Shown here in pieces: positions 33,578 to 41,223 of a DNA stretch of 57,967 bases (its first letter is position 1; the number at the start of each line of letters is the position of its first letter). This DNA is from JAHJDS01 sp964569795 (GTDB taxonomy: Bacteria; Desulfobacterota; Desulfarculia; Desulfarculales; JAHJDS01), in the NCBI GenBank assembly GCA_964569795.1, contig CAZMVB010000026.1, forward strand, positions 1 to 57,967, read 5' to 3'. The notes beneath the pieces were generated by a model. It was not told the DNA's origin, did no database searches, and saw only the letters and a program-made list of their open reading frames with translations. The position numbers were made by a program, and so were the translations under genes.

Positions 33578-34762
33578 ATGACCGGCGTTCCCAAAACGGC
33601 GTGGAAGATCATCGGCGGCCTGTTCGTTCTCGCCTTTCCGTTCATCGTCTTGGCTATTGTCGCCGCGCTGTCTCAAAGCGGCGATCTTCGTTCCGTGGCC
33701 TACTTCCTCAATCCGGCCATCTTGATCTTGGTTTGGGTGGTCGTTGGAGCGTCGTGGAACCTGCTGGGCGGCTACACCGGCCAGGTCTCCTTTGGTCACG
33801 CCGCCTTTTTCGGGGTGGGGGCCTACGCCGGGTCCCTGCTGTACAAGTTCTGCCTGATCGAGGCCCCCACCGAGCTGATCAAGGACGTGTTCGGTCTGGG
33901 TTTTCCGGCATGGCTGCATTCGATGATGCCCTACCCGATCTCCATCGCGGGCCTGACACCGATCCTGCCCTGGTACGGCTCGCCCTTTTGGGGCCTGCTC
34001 ATCGGCGGTCCGGCGGCGGTCCTGATCGGACTGCTCATCGGCTGGGTCTGCTTACGGCTCCGGGGACCGTACTTCGCCCTGGGGACCCTGGCCGCGGGCG
34101 AGATCCTGTACTATGTCGCCATCAACCTCGAGCCCATCACCGGCGGCGAGGAAGGCATCATCTTCTCGGAACACGCCAAGTTGATGAACGCCTTCATGCA
34201 CAATCCGCCCATCTGGACGCAGACGATCCCGTTCTACTACCTGATCCTGGCCATCGCCGTTATCTGCCTGATGACCGTCCACTTCGTGATGCGCTCCAAG
34301 CTGGGCTTTTATTTCGTCTCCATCCGCGAGGATCAGGACGCGGCCGAGTCCCTGGGCATACCGACCACGCTCTACAAGAATATCTCGCTGGGCATCAGCG
34401 CCTTTTTCACCGGCGTGGCCGGGGCCTTCTACGTCCTGTTTCTGGGCTTTAACAACCCTCAGGTCTCCATGTCCCTGCACAACATCTCGATCATGGCCAT
34501 CATGGTGGTCATGGTCGGCGGCACGGCCCTGAAGTGGGGCCCGGTCTGGGGGGCGGCGATCATGGTCGGCGTCGAGGAGATCTTCCGCTCCGGGTTGTTC
34601 GGCCTGCTGGCCGCGGGCACGGTGGTCCGGGAAACCGTCTCCAAGCTGGACGTGCTGGTCTTCGGCCTGATCGTCATCTTGGTCATCCTGTTCATGCCCA
34701 ACGGCGTGGCCGGTCACATCGGCGGCCTGTTTAAGCGCAAGAAGGTCAGGGCGGAGGCCTGA
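33578..34762 (+). CDS. Branched-chain amino-acid-type ABC transporter permease (LivM type)
   Basis: 394 residues, RBS GGGAAGGG, nine bases after the LivH-type gene. Marks: WNLLGGYTGQVSFGHAAFFGVGAYA, LRLRGPYFALGTLAAGEI, TGGEEGI and FVSIREDQDAAESLGIPTT. About ten membrane segments. A long loop between segments 3 and 4 (LIEAPTELIKDVFGLGFPAW) is somewhat larger than usual. Forms the membrane pore with the LivH-type subunit. Confidence 0.9.
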   Translation: MTGVPKTAWKIIGGLFVLAFPFIVLAIVAALSQSGDLRSVAYFLNPAILILVWVVVGASWNLLGGYTGQVSFGHAAFFGVGAYAGSLLYKFCLIEAPTELIKDVFGLGFPAWLHSMMPYPISIAGLTPILPWYGSPFWGLLIGGPAAVLIGLLIGWVCLRLRGPYFALGTLAAGEILYYVAINLEPITGGEEGIIFSEHAKLMNAFMHNPPIWTQTIPFYYLILAIAVICLMTVHFVMRSKLGFYFVSIREDQDAAESLGIPTTLYKNISLGISAFFTGVAGAFYVLFLGFNNPQVSMSLHNISIMAIMVVMVGGTALKWGPVWGAAIMVGVEEIFRSGLFGLLAAGTVVRETVSKLDVLVFGLIVILVILFMPNGVAGHIGGLFKRKKVRAEA

Positions 34763-34763
34763 G

Positions 34764-35492
34764 ATGGAATTCTTCGAGGTCAAGGAGCTGGTCAAGTACT
34801 TCGGTGGTCTGGCCGCGGTGGGCGGGGTCAGCTTTACGGTCAACCAGGGCGAGATCTTCGGGTTGATCGGGCCCAACGGCTCGGGCAAGACGACCATCTT
34901 CAACCTGGTCAACCGGTTTTATCCGGTCACCCGGGGCAGCATCCGCCTCGAGGGTCAGGAACTGACCCGGCTGACGACCCACCAGATCTGCCGGCTGGGC
35001 ATCGGCCGGACCTTCCAGGTGGTCAAGCCCCTGGCCCGGATGACCGTCCTGGACAACGTCCTGGCCTCGGCCTTTTTGCGGCACCCCCGGGCCGCCGACG
35101 CCCGGGAGCGGGCCGAGCACTGGCTGAGTTTCTGCCGTCTGACCCAGATGGCCGGCCAGACGGCCGGGTCGCTGCCCATCGCCTCGCGCAAGCGCCTGGA
35201 GATCACCCGGGCCCTGGCCACCGAGCCCAAACTGCTCCTGCTGGACGAGACCGCGGCCGGCCTCAACCCGGGCGAGCTGGACGAGGCCATCGACCTGATC
35301 AAGCTGATCCGGGACAGCGGGGTGACGATCATCGTCGTCGAACACATCATGAAGGTCATCATGACCATCTCCGACCGGATCCTGGCCATCAACCAGGGCC
35401 AGCCCATTACCCTGGGCGCGCCGGCCGAGGTGGCCAACCACCCCGAGGTCATCGCCGCCTATCTGGGCAAATCGGAGACGCGCCATGCTTGA
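34764..35492 (+). CDS. Branched-chain amino-acid-type ABC transporter ATPase (LivG type), atypical signature loop
   Basis: 242 residues, starting one base after the LivM-type stop. Walker A GPNGSGKTT and Walker B LLLLDETAAGLNP are present. The LivG signature loop, normally LPYGQQRRLEIARAL, reads LPIASRKRLEITRAL: the glycine and glutamines are lost. The usual DEP is DET, but the catalytic Glu remains. H-loop VVEHIMKVI is intact. The changes could lower activity at one of the two composite ATP sites, as in asymmetric ABC dimers; that is inference. Confidence 0.9.
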   Translation: MEFFEVKELVKYFGGLAAVGGVSFTVNQGEIFGLIGPNGSGKTTIFNLVNRFYPVTRGSIRLEGQELTRLTTHQICRLGIGRTFQVVKPLARMTVLDNVLASAFLRHPRAADARERAEHWLSFCRLTQMAGQTAGSLPIASRKRLEITRALATEPKLLLLDETAAGLNPGELDEAIDLIKLIRDSGVTIIVVEHIMKVIMTISDRILAINQGQPITLGAPAEVANHPEVIAAYLGKSETRHA

Positions 35493-36189
35493 GGTCAAGA
35501 ACATCGACGTGGCCTACGGCGACGTGCAGGTCTTGTGGGACGTCTCGTTCACGGTCCAGGAGGGCGAGATCCTGGTCCTGGTCGGGGCCAACGGGGCCGG
35601 CAAGTCCACCACCCTCAAGACCATCTCGTCCCTGCTGCCGCTCCGGTCCGGGGAGATCCACTTCCTGGGCGAACGCCTGGACCATCTGCCGCCCCACGTG
35701 GTGATCGAAGAGGGCGTCGTCCAGGTCCCCGAGGGCCGCCGGCTTTTCCCGGAAATGACCGTCGAGGAAAACCTGATCATGGGGTCCCTGTCCCCCACGG
35801 CCAAGCCCAGGCGGGCCGAGAGCCTGGAGTGGGTTTACTCCCTCTTCCCCCGGCTCCTGGAGCGCCGCAGGCAGCCGGCCGGAACCCTGTCCGGCGGCGA
35901 GCAGCAGATGGTCGCCGTGGGCCGCGGGCTCATGGCCCGGCCCAAGCTGCTCATGTTCGACGAGCCCTCCCTGGGACTGGCGCCCCTTTTGGTCCAGGAA
36001 ATCTTCGACATCGTCCAGAAGATCAACGGCGAGGGGGTGACCACCCTCCTGGTGGAGCAGAACGTCAACCTGACCCTCCAGTTCTGCCACCGGGCCTACG
36101 TCATGGAGAACGGCCGGATCGTCCTGACCGGCTCGGGCCAGGAACTGCTGGACAACGACCACGTCCGCCAGGCCTACCTGGGGATCTGA
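35485..36189 (+). CDS. Branched-chain amino-acid-type ABC transporter ATPase (LivF type)
   Basis: 234 residues, overlapping the LivG-type gene by eight bases. Walker A GANGAGKSTT, canonical signature LSGGEQQMVAVGRGL, Walker B LLMFDEPSLGLAP and VEQNVNLTL follow the LivF pattern. It forms a heterodimeric motor with the LivG-type subunit. Last gene of the transporter operon. Confidence 0.92.
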   Translation: MLEVKNIDVAYGDVQVLWDVSFTVQEGEILVLVGANGAGKSTTLKTISSLLPLRSGEIHFLGERLDHLPPHVVIEEGVVQVPEGRRLFPEMTVEENLIMGSLSPTAKPRRAESLEWVYSLFPRLLERRRQPAGTLSGGEQQMVAVGRGLMARPKLLMFDEPSLGLAPLLVQEIFDIVQKINGEGVTTLLVEQNVNLTLQFCHRAYVMENGRIVLTGSGQELLDNDHVRQAYLGI

Positions 36190-36280
36190 CCCTTTTCGGG
36201 GTTTGGTGAGGCCTCATCCGTCCTTGTCGCCCGGACCGGGCCAGACCGGTATCCGGCTAATGAATTTTAAATACAATTCA

Positions 36281-36320
36281 AAAATCTCCGGGAGAAACCG
36301 CCCGGGAGCCGGGAGATTTT
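36281..36320 (+). promoter_or_regulatory. Hairpin covering the ribosome site of the methyltransferase gene
   Basis: AAAATCTCC (36281-36289) pairs with GGAGATTTT (36312-36320), with further GC pairing possible inside. The right arm contains most of the Shine-Dalgarno GGGAG (36311-36315) for the ATG at 36324. Folding would block translation. With T residues in the right arm it could also act as a terminator of the transporter operon. Confidence 0.5.
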
Positions 36321-36323
36321 CTG

Positions 36324-37139
36324 ATGAAACGCCAGGGCCTGCACCGGCCGACCATCGAGGACATCATCGAGCTGAGCGGGATCGAGACCCTCCACCCCGG
36401 CGGCCTGGCCCTGACCCGGCGCACGGCCCAGGTGGCCGAGCTGGCGCCCGGCCTCAGGGTCCTGGACGTGTCCAGTGGCCGGGGCACCCAGGCGGTGTGG
36501 TACGCGCGGGAGTTCGGGGTCGAGGTCACCGGCGTGGACCTGTCGCCCCACATGGTCGCCACGGCCTTCGAGAGGGCCCGGGCGGCCGGCCTCGAGGACC
36601 GGGTCAGGTTCGAGACCGGGGACTCCCAGGCCCTGGGCTTCGAGGCGGCCACCTTTGACGTGGCGATCAACGAGTGCGCCGTGGGCATCCCGGACGACTC
36701 CCAGGCGGTCTTGAGCGAGATGGTCCGGGTGGTCAAGCCCGGCGGCCGGGTGGTGATGCACGAGTCCACCTGGCAGGGCGCCTGGCGTCCCGAGGACAAG
36801 GCCGAACTGGCCGAGCGCTACGGGACCACGCCCCTGGAGAAGGCCGAGTGGGTGGCCCTGCTCGAGCAAGCCGGGGCAATCGAGATCGAGACCGAGTGCC
36901 AGCCCTGGTCCAACCCCAAGAATTTCTACAAGATCCGCCAGGATCGGGACGTGGCCGGCCCGGGCCAGGTCCTGACTTTAGGCGAGCGCCTGCGGACCAT
37001 CGGCCGCATCTTCCTCAGGCACGGCCCCGCCGGCCTGGTGACGGCCCTCAAGAACGAAAAGGCCTTTTACCGGACCGTGCTCCAGGGCCGGATCGGCTAC
37101 TGCCTGTTCTGGGGGCGGCGGCCCCTGGAGGCCGCCTGA
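36324..37139 (+). CDS. SAM-dependent methyltransferase, class I
   Basis: 271 residues. SAM-binding motif I VLDVSSGRGTQAVWYA near 48, motif II VTGVDLSPHMV, then FETGDSQALGFEAATFDVAINE and VVKPGGRVVMHE. This is the UbiE/Methyltransf_11 fold. The C-terminal 80 residues (from about 190) are helical and basic, perhaps contacting the substrate. No substrate can be named. It lies behind the transporter operon but is separated by 134 bases and a hairpin over its ribosome site. Confidence 0.85.
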   Translation: MKRQGLHRPTIEDIIELSGIETLHPGGLALTRRTAQVAELAPGLRVLDVSSGRGTQAVWYAREFGVEVTGVDLSPHMVATAFERARAAGLEDRVRFETGDSQALGFEAATFDVAINECAVGIPDDSQAVLSEMVRVVKPGGRVVMHESTWQGAWRPEDKAELAERYGTTPLEKAEWVALLEQAGAIEIETECQPWSNPKNFYKIRQDRDVAGPGQVLTLGERLRTIGRIFLRHGPAGLVTALKNEKAFYRTVLQGRIGYCLFWGRRPLEAA

Positions 37140-37282
37140 GGGGGCTTTTTCAGGCGGGAACCGGGAAGGGACACCTCGGCTGTGTCCGCTGGGGGGCCTG
37201 GCCGCCAGGATCATCGGCTATATTTGATCTCACCTATTGAATATTCCAATATCAGCCTTAAATTAAGTGAAAACGACCTGGA

Positions 37283-37310
37283 CCCCGGACGGTTTGGGCC
37301 GGGGTTTTTT
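37283..37310 (+). terminator. Terminator in the leader of the zinc-ribbon gene
   Basis: CCCCGG (37283-37288) and CCGGGG (37299-37304) form the stem; TTTTTT follows at 37305-37310. It lies only 14 bases before the ATG at 37325, between the ribosome site and whatever promoter serves it, so it may act as an attenuator as well as the end of the methyltransferase transcript. Confidence 0.6.
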
Positions 37311-37324
37311 AATGGAGGTGTGGC

Positions 37325-37627
37325 ATGGCAATGGCCGCGGTCGAAGAACAAACTGAAGCCGTTCGAGAGACGCACCGCTGTCCCCACTGCGGCGAACTGA
37401 TGAACAAGTGGGCCGTGCCCCAGGGGCCCTGGCCGACCTGGGACAACGAGTTCATGTATATCTGCTTCAACGACGAGTGTCCCTATCTGAAGCGGAACAA
37501 GGAGTTCAACTACACCCAGGGCCGGCCCGGCCTGACCTATCGTCAGATGTACGACCCGGACCGGAATTACCTGCAACCCATTCCGATTATCAGCCTGAAG
37601 GCGTTAAGGGACGGCATCATCGAGTAA
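37325..37627 (+). CDS. Small zinc-ribbon protein
   Basis: 100 residues, RBS GGAGGTG. Four cysteines in CPHCGELM and CFNDECPYL (about 19, 22, 46 and 51) form a zinc-ribbon; FMYICFNDECPY resembles Ogr/Delta-type zinc fingers. The conserved-looking second half (RPGLTYRQMYDPDRNYLQPI) is of unknown function. Bounded on both sides by intrinsic terminators, so it is a tightly defined unit. A DNA- or RNA-binding role is possible. Confidence 0.8.
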   Translation: MAMAAVEEQTEAVRETHRCPHCGELMNKWAVPQGPWPTWDNEFMYICFNDECPYLKRNKEFNYTQGRPGLTYRQMYDPDRNYLQPIPIISLKALRDGIIE

Positions 37628-37647
37628 CTTACCGCCCGGTCACCAGA

Positions 37648-37681
37648 CCCTCCAGCCTCCCGGGGGCTGGAGGGTTTTTTT
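37648..37681 (+). terminator. Strong intrinsic terminator
   Basis: Perfect ten-base stem CCCTCCAGCC / GGCTGGAGGG (37648-37657, 37665-37674), seven-base loop, followed by seven T residues. Confidence 0.88.
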
Positions 37682-37696
37682 ATTAAGGGAACGCCA

Positions 37697-39013
37697 TCAC
37701 GGTGCGGGTACCTGGTGGGCGAGCCGGGTTCTGTTTTCCAGCATCTCCACGAATGCGCCGATGCGGGTGCGGAGCTGCTCCACGTCCTCGGGGCCGTAAT
37801 CGGTCTCGACGCGCAGGACCGGAATCCCCTCTTGCTGGAGGGCCTCCCTGAGCAAAAAACCCTCGGTGGCGTACAGGCCGCAGAACTGGAGGCAGTAGTC
37901 GATCACCCCGTCCACCTGATGGGTCTCGACCAGCCGGAGCACGTCCTCGATCCGGCCCGGGTTGGGGGTGAAGCAGGCGCAGTTGGTCTGCAGATACCGC
38001 CGGGCCAGGGCCAGGATCATGCCGTCCAGGTCCGCGGTCCCCTCGTCCACCAGGTTTTCATAGTACCGGCTCCCGGTGCACATCTCCTCGACGACCACCA
38101 CGCCGCCCAGGGTCTCGATCAGGTGGGGGACCTTCCAGTTGGGGGCGGCCATGGGCGAGCCGGTGATCATGATCCGGGGGACATCGGGTGGGACCACGCC
38201 CCGGCCCTGGGTGATCCGCCGGTTCAGCTCGTCGCAGAGTTGGTCGGTCATCCGGACGAAACGCTCGGGATCGTCGTAAAAGGCGACCTGGGTGACGAGC
38301 AGGGCGTCCCGGCCGCTGATGGGCGGGGGCGCGGCCCGGCGGGAGTCGTGCAGCCGCTGCAGGGCCCGGCGGCGGTCGTTGATCAGGCGGATGCCCCGGC
38401 CCAGGTCGGCCGCGGTCAGGGTGCGGCCGGTCAAATTTTCGAGGGCCCGGACAAAGTCCCGGATCTCGTCGGCGAACCGGGCCACGTCCCGGTCGCGCTT
38501 CATCTGGGGGACGTCGATGATGTGCAGGGGCACGTCCCGCCCCAAGATCTCCCAGGCCTTTTTCTTGCCGTCGCAGGTGGTCTCGCCCACGAACAGGTCG
38601 GCCACCTGACAAAAGGGGCTGGTCCGGTCCAGGCGCGAGCCGACCGAGGATTTTATCAGGGCGCAGGTGTTCGTGGGCAGGAACTTCTCGCCGCCGGGGA
38701 CCCAGAACTGATCCCCGCCGCACAGCCCGGTGCTGATCGCCCCCAGGGCGTAGATCACCTCGTCGGGGACATAAACGCAGTAGGTGCCCACCACCTTGCC
38801 GCCGGCCTGACGGTGCTGGTGGAGTTCATAGGGCCGGACTCCGTGCAGGCTCTTGACCACGCCCGTGAAATAGGCCATTTCCTCGGGCCGGTTTTCCTGG
38901 GCGAGGATGACCTCCTTGAACCGGGCCGGAAAGGCGCCCACGTAGCGGTCATGGGCCGGCAGGTCCATGCCCAGCTCGGCCCACATCTCCCGAATTTCCT
39001 GATAGGTCGGCAT
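37697..39013 (-). CDS. Double-cubane-cluster-type reductase (2-hydroxyacyl-CoA dehydratase superfamily)
   Basis: 438 residues from ATG 39013 (GGAG upstream); the frame extends to a TTG at 39037 without a ribosome site. Features: CALIKSSVGSRL and SPFCQVADLFVGETTCDGKKKAWE (about 125-163), EEMCTGSRYYENL near 325, NCACFTPN and GVIDYCLQFCGLYATEG. TCDGKKK marks the YjiM-like group related to the double-cubane protein of Carboxydothermus, a single-subunit enzyme with an [8Fe-9S] cluster reduced by an ATP-dependent activase. No activase gene is adjacent. Substrate unknown. Confidence 0.82.
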   Translation of the reverse strand: MPTYQEIREMWAELGMDLPAHDRYVGAFPARFKEVILAQENRPEEMAYFTGVVKSLHGVRPYELHQHRQAGGKVVGTYCVYVPDEVIYALGAISTGLCGGDQFWVPGGEKFLPTNTCALIKSSVGSRLDRTSPFCQVADLFVGETTCDGKKKAWEILGRDVPLHIIDVPQMKRDRDVARFADEIRDFVRALENLTGRTLTAADLGRGIRLINDRRRALQRLHDSRRAAPPPISGRDALLVTQVAFYDDPERFVRMTDQLCDELNRRITQGRGVVPPDVPRIMITGSPMAAPNWKVPHLIETLGGVVVVEEMCTGSRYYENLVDEGTADLDGMILALARRYLQTNCACFTPNPGRIEDVLRLVETHQVDGVIDYCLQFCGLYATEGFLLREALQQEGIPVLRVETDYGPEDVEQLRTRIGAFVEMLENRTRLAHQVPAP

Positions 39014-39391
39014 GCGTCGGTTCTCCGTGACCCGCAAGTTGTCTGTCCTGTTTCAAACAGACCAGGGGAACGGGCCGGTGTCAAATACGAAATTCGGATG
39101 ACAAGACGCTGAATGTGGTTTATTTTTCGATAGATACGTGGGGGTACTGTCAGGGGGTGTTTTTATTTTATTCATGGAAGGGATGCGATCCGGCTGTCTC
39201 CGGGGCGTGAAATTGTACGGGGGGTGACACCGGTGTTGCGGGGGCCCTGCCAGGGCACGTTTATATTTAATTCATGGAAGGGATGTGGTCCCCTGAACGG
39301 TTTTACGGCTAAACGGTTTCTTTTCCCCCTCGGTCGTGTTAGGATCGAGCCCTGACCCCAAAAAATCCGGCGACAATGTGTGGAGGGAGAC
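39014..39391. other. Gene-free interval with a pair of direct repeats
   Basis: About 380 bases. It contains two copies of a 45-base sequence exactly 100 bases apart (listed separately). No open frame of note and no clear promoter hexamers. Confidence 0.5.
39147..39291. repeat. Two direct repeats of about 45 bases, offset by 100 bases
   Basis: Copies run 39147-39191 and 39247-39291. They share CTGYCAGGG, a T/A-rich stretch, then an identical TTCATGGAAGGGATG and a GRTCC end. The repeat lies just upstream of the DUF2147 gene and may be a duplicated leader or regulator site. Confidence 0.65.
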
Positions 39392-39820
39392 ATGAGGAAG
39401 GCGTTGCTTTTGGCGGTGGCCGTGTGTCTGATCGGGGCGAGCGCGGCCCTGGCCCAGACCGACGGCGTGCTGGGCTGCTGGCGGACGGTGGACGAGAAGA
39501 CCAACAAGATCAAGTCCACGGTCTGTTTCACGCTCAACAAGAAGACCGGGATCATGACCGGCAAGATCGTCAAGCTGCACAACCCGAGCAAGCCCAATCC
39601 CAAGTGCGACAAGTGTCCGGGGGCGTTCAAGGGCAAGCCCATCCTGGGGTTGACCATCGTCTGGGGCATGAAGAAGGGTGACGACCGGTGGGAAGGCGGC
39701 CGGATTTTGGACCCGGAAAAGGGCAAGGACTACCGCTGCGCCATCTGGCGCGAGGGCAAGGTCTTGAAGGTCAGGGGCTACTGGGCTATCTTCTACCGCA
39801 CGCAAACATGGATTAAATAA
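39392..39820 (+). CDS. DUF2147 secreted protein
   Basis: 142 residues. Start ATG 39392: the sequence GGAGGGAG before it would be part of the protein if the upstream GTG were used. Signal peptide MRKALLLAVAVCLIGASAALA, cleaved before QTD. The mature part matches DUF2147: VLGCWRTVDEKTNKIKST, MTGKIVKLHNPSKPNPKCDKC, ILGLTIVWGMKKGDDRWEGG, ILDPEKGKDYRCAIW and the final RTQTW. A lipocalin-like periplasmic protein of unknown function. Confidence 0.85.
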   Translation: MRKALLLAVAVCLIGASAALAQTDGVLGCWRTVDEKTNKIKSTVCFTLNKKTGIMTGKIVKLHNPSKPNPKCDKCPGAFKGKPILGLTIVWGMKKGDDRWEGGRILDPEKGKDYRCAIWREGKVLKVRGYWAIFYRTQTWIK

Positions 39821-39886
39821 ACCAGATGGCCTGAACCTCGGGGCCTGCCAACACCCCAGGGTCCCGTTAATAAAAATTTCCAAAAT

Positions 39887-39923
39887 AAAAACCGGGGCGC
39901 CGCGCGACGCCCCGGTTTTTTTG
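39887..39923 (+). terminator. Intrinsic terminator, copy 1 of a duplicated element
   Basis: ACCGGGGCG (39891-39899) with CGCCCCGGT (39908-39916), A-run before and seven T residues after, so it can work in both directions. A nearly identical copy lies at 40764-40800. Confidence 0.85.
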
Positions 39924-40110
39924 TCCTTGCCGCCCTGACCTGGGATAGGGGTGACACTCCCACCCGAGATAGGGCACTTGGACAACGAGTGACGCCTTGG
40001 CTTGGATGACAATTCTTGCCCATATTTTCACATACTTTTCAGTATGTTCTTGGCACTAAAACTATGTCTTGATATTATTAAAATGTATGTCGAAGGTTAG
40101 GAGTACCCCC

Positions 40111-40611
40111 ATGAATTGGTCGCTTCAGCTTCTAATATCCGTGCTAACCATCATCGGGTCTGTCCTTGCGTCACTTGGAGCCGTGTACCTGGCTCGAAGA
40201 CGACTTTTCGAGGTAGAACAACATAAAAATAAGATCGAATTTTCAAGAAAAATAGCACCACCGCTTTGGAGAATCGCCGGCTGGCTGTCGTTTGCGAGTG
40301 TAAAAGAAAGGTTGTATGAGGAAGTAAAAACTGACCTTTCTATGTTTTTTGATTGCTATGGCGAAGCCACACTACTGTTATCCCCCACCACCCTCGAAGT
40401 ATATCGAAATGCCTTTCTGATACTCGTTTCCTGTCATTTTATTCCACCCATATTGCCTGATCCGGACTTTCAGAGGAAAGATGAGATCAGGGTTGCCCTG
40501 TATTCCCTAATTGCCGCCCTGAGAGTTGAAATAGGAGTTGATCCGCTAGACAAGAGCCTATATTCGACCATCGGAATACAACCGAATAAAGTCCAAATCG
40601 GAAATCCCTAA
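40111..40611 (+). CDS. AT-rich membrane-anchored protein of unknown function
   Basis: 166 residues from ATG 40111, chosen for TAGGAG upstream; the frame runs back to 40069. One N-terminal membrane helix (about 5-29, LLISVLTIIGSVLASLGAVYLA), then RRRLFEVEQHKNK and a soluble, mostly helical domain. No family recognised. Much more AT-rich than its neighbours and bracketed by two copies of one terminator, as if inserted there. N-terminal anchors with cytosolic helical domains of this kind occur in small accessory or defence proteins, but nothing here proves that. Confidence 0.7.
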   Translation: MNWSLQLLISVLTIIGSVLASLGAVYLARRRLFEVEQHKNKIEFSRKIAPPLWRIAGWLSFASVKERLYEEVKTDLSMFFDCYGEATLLLSPTTLEVYRNAFLILVSCHFIPPILPDPDFQRKDEIRVALYSLIAALRVEIGVDPLDKSLYSTIGIQPNKVQIGNP

Positions 40612-40763
40612 AACCAGAGGTACTAGTTAGCTGCCTCAGACCCTCACTTGCTCCCGTATATGGGCCTCGTACTTGTGGGCATGAGTAGCTGATCGCCTGA
40701 GTCTTGGAAGTGCCCGGAAAACTACGACCAGGCCCGCTCGAAGATCCCAGAAAAGTTCGAATA

Positions 40764-40800
40764 AAAAACCGGGGCGCCGCGTGACGCCCCGGTTGTTGTT
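40764..40800 (-). terminator. Intrinsic terminator, copy 2 of a duplicated element
   Basis: ACCGGGGCG (40768-40776) with CGCCCCGGT (40785-40793), nearly the same as copy 1 including the loop (one base different). On the minus strand the stem is followed by a T-rich run (the A-run at 40762-40767), so it ends the sulfur operon; the plus-strand run is interrupted (GTTGTTGTTT). Confidence 0.75.
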
Positions 40801-40818
40801 TGTCGTCAGGTTGTTTGG

Positions 40819-41223
40819 TTAAAACTCGATGTCAATGGCCTTGTAAGAGCAGACCGGGACGCAAGATTCGCACAGGATGCACTTGCTGGCGTCAAAGCTC
40901 ACCAGCCAGGTCTCGCGGTCCACGTCCAGGGCCCCGGTCGGGCAGATGGGCAGGCAGGCCGTGCAGTGGTGGCACTTGTCGCTCAAAAACCGCATCTCCT
41001 GGACCAGCGGATCGACCGTGACGCCCGCCTTCTCCAGATACTCGAAGGCCGCGTCCAGGTCCTTTTTCTTTCCGTTCAGGCCCAGCACCAGGCGGCCCAC
41101 CTCGCCCGGACGGACCGTGGCCCGCAGGATGTTGACCTCGAGTTCGTAGTCCTTGATCAGGTGATAGGTCACCGGCTCGTCCACCAGGGTCGGCGGGAAG
41201 GTCAGGACAACGCGTCGCTTCAT
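40819..41223 (-). CDS. hcyF: NIL-domain ferredoxin, HcyF-like
   Basis: 134 residues: an N-terminal NIL domain (about 1-75) and two 4Fe-4S motifs, CHHCTACLPICP (about 84-95) and CILCESCVPVCS (about 115-126). The fusion matches MA1822/HcyF of methanogens, which donates electrons or supports cluster-based sulfur transfer for HcyS. Its start overlaps the hcyS stop by four bases, so the two are made together, as in archaea. Last gene of the operon. Confidence 0.85.
   Translation of the reverse strand: MKRRVVLTFPPTLVDEPVTYHLIKDYELEVNILRATVRPGEVGRLVLGLNGKKKDLDAAFEYLEKAGVTVDPLVQEMRFLSDKCHHCTACLPICPTGALDVDRETWLVSFDASKCILCESCVPVCSYKAIDIEF

Noticed and set aside
39376..39391. GTG at 39380 as start of the DUF2147 gene
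   Set aside because: It would place the ribosome site GGAGGGAG inside the coding sequence; ATG 39392 also starts a clean signal peptide.
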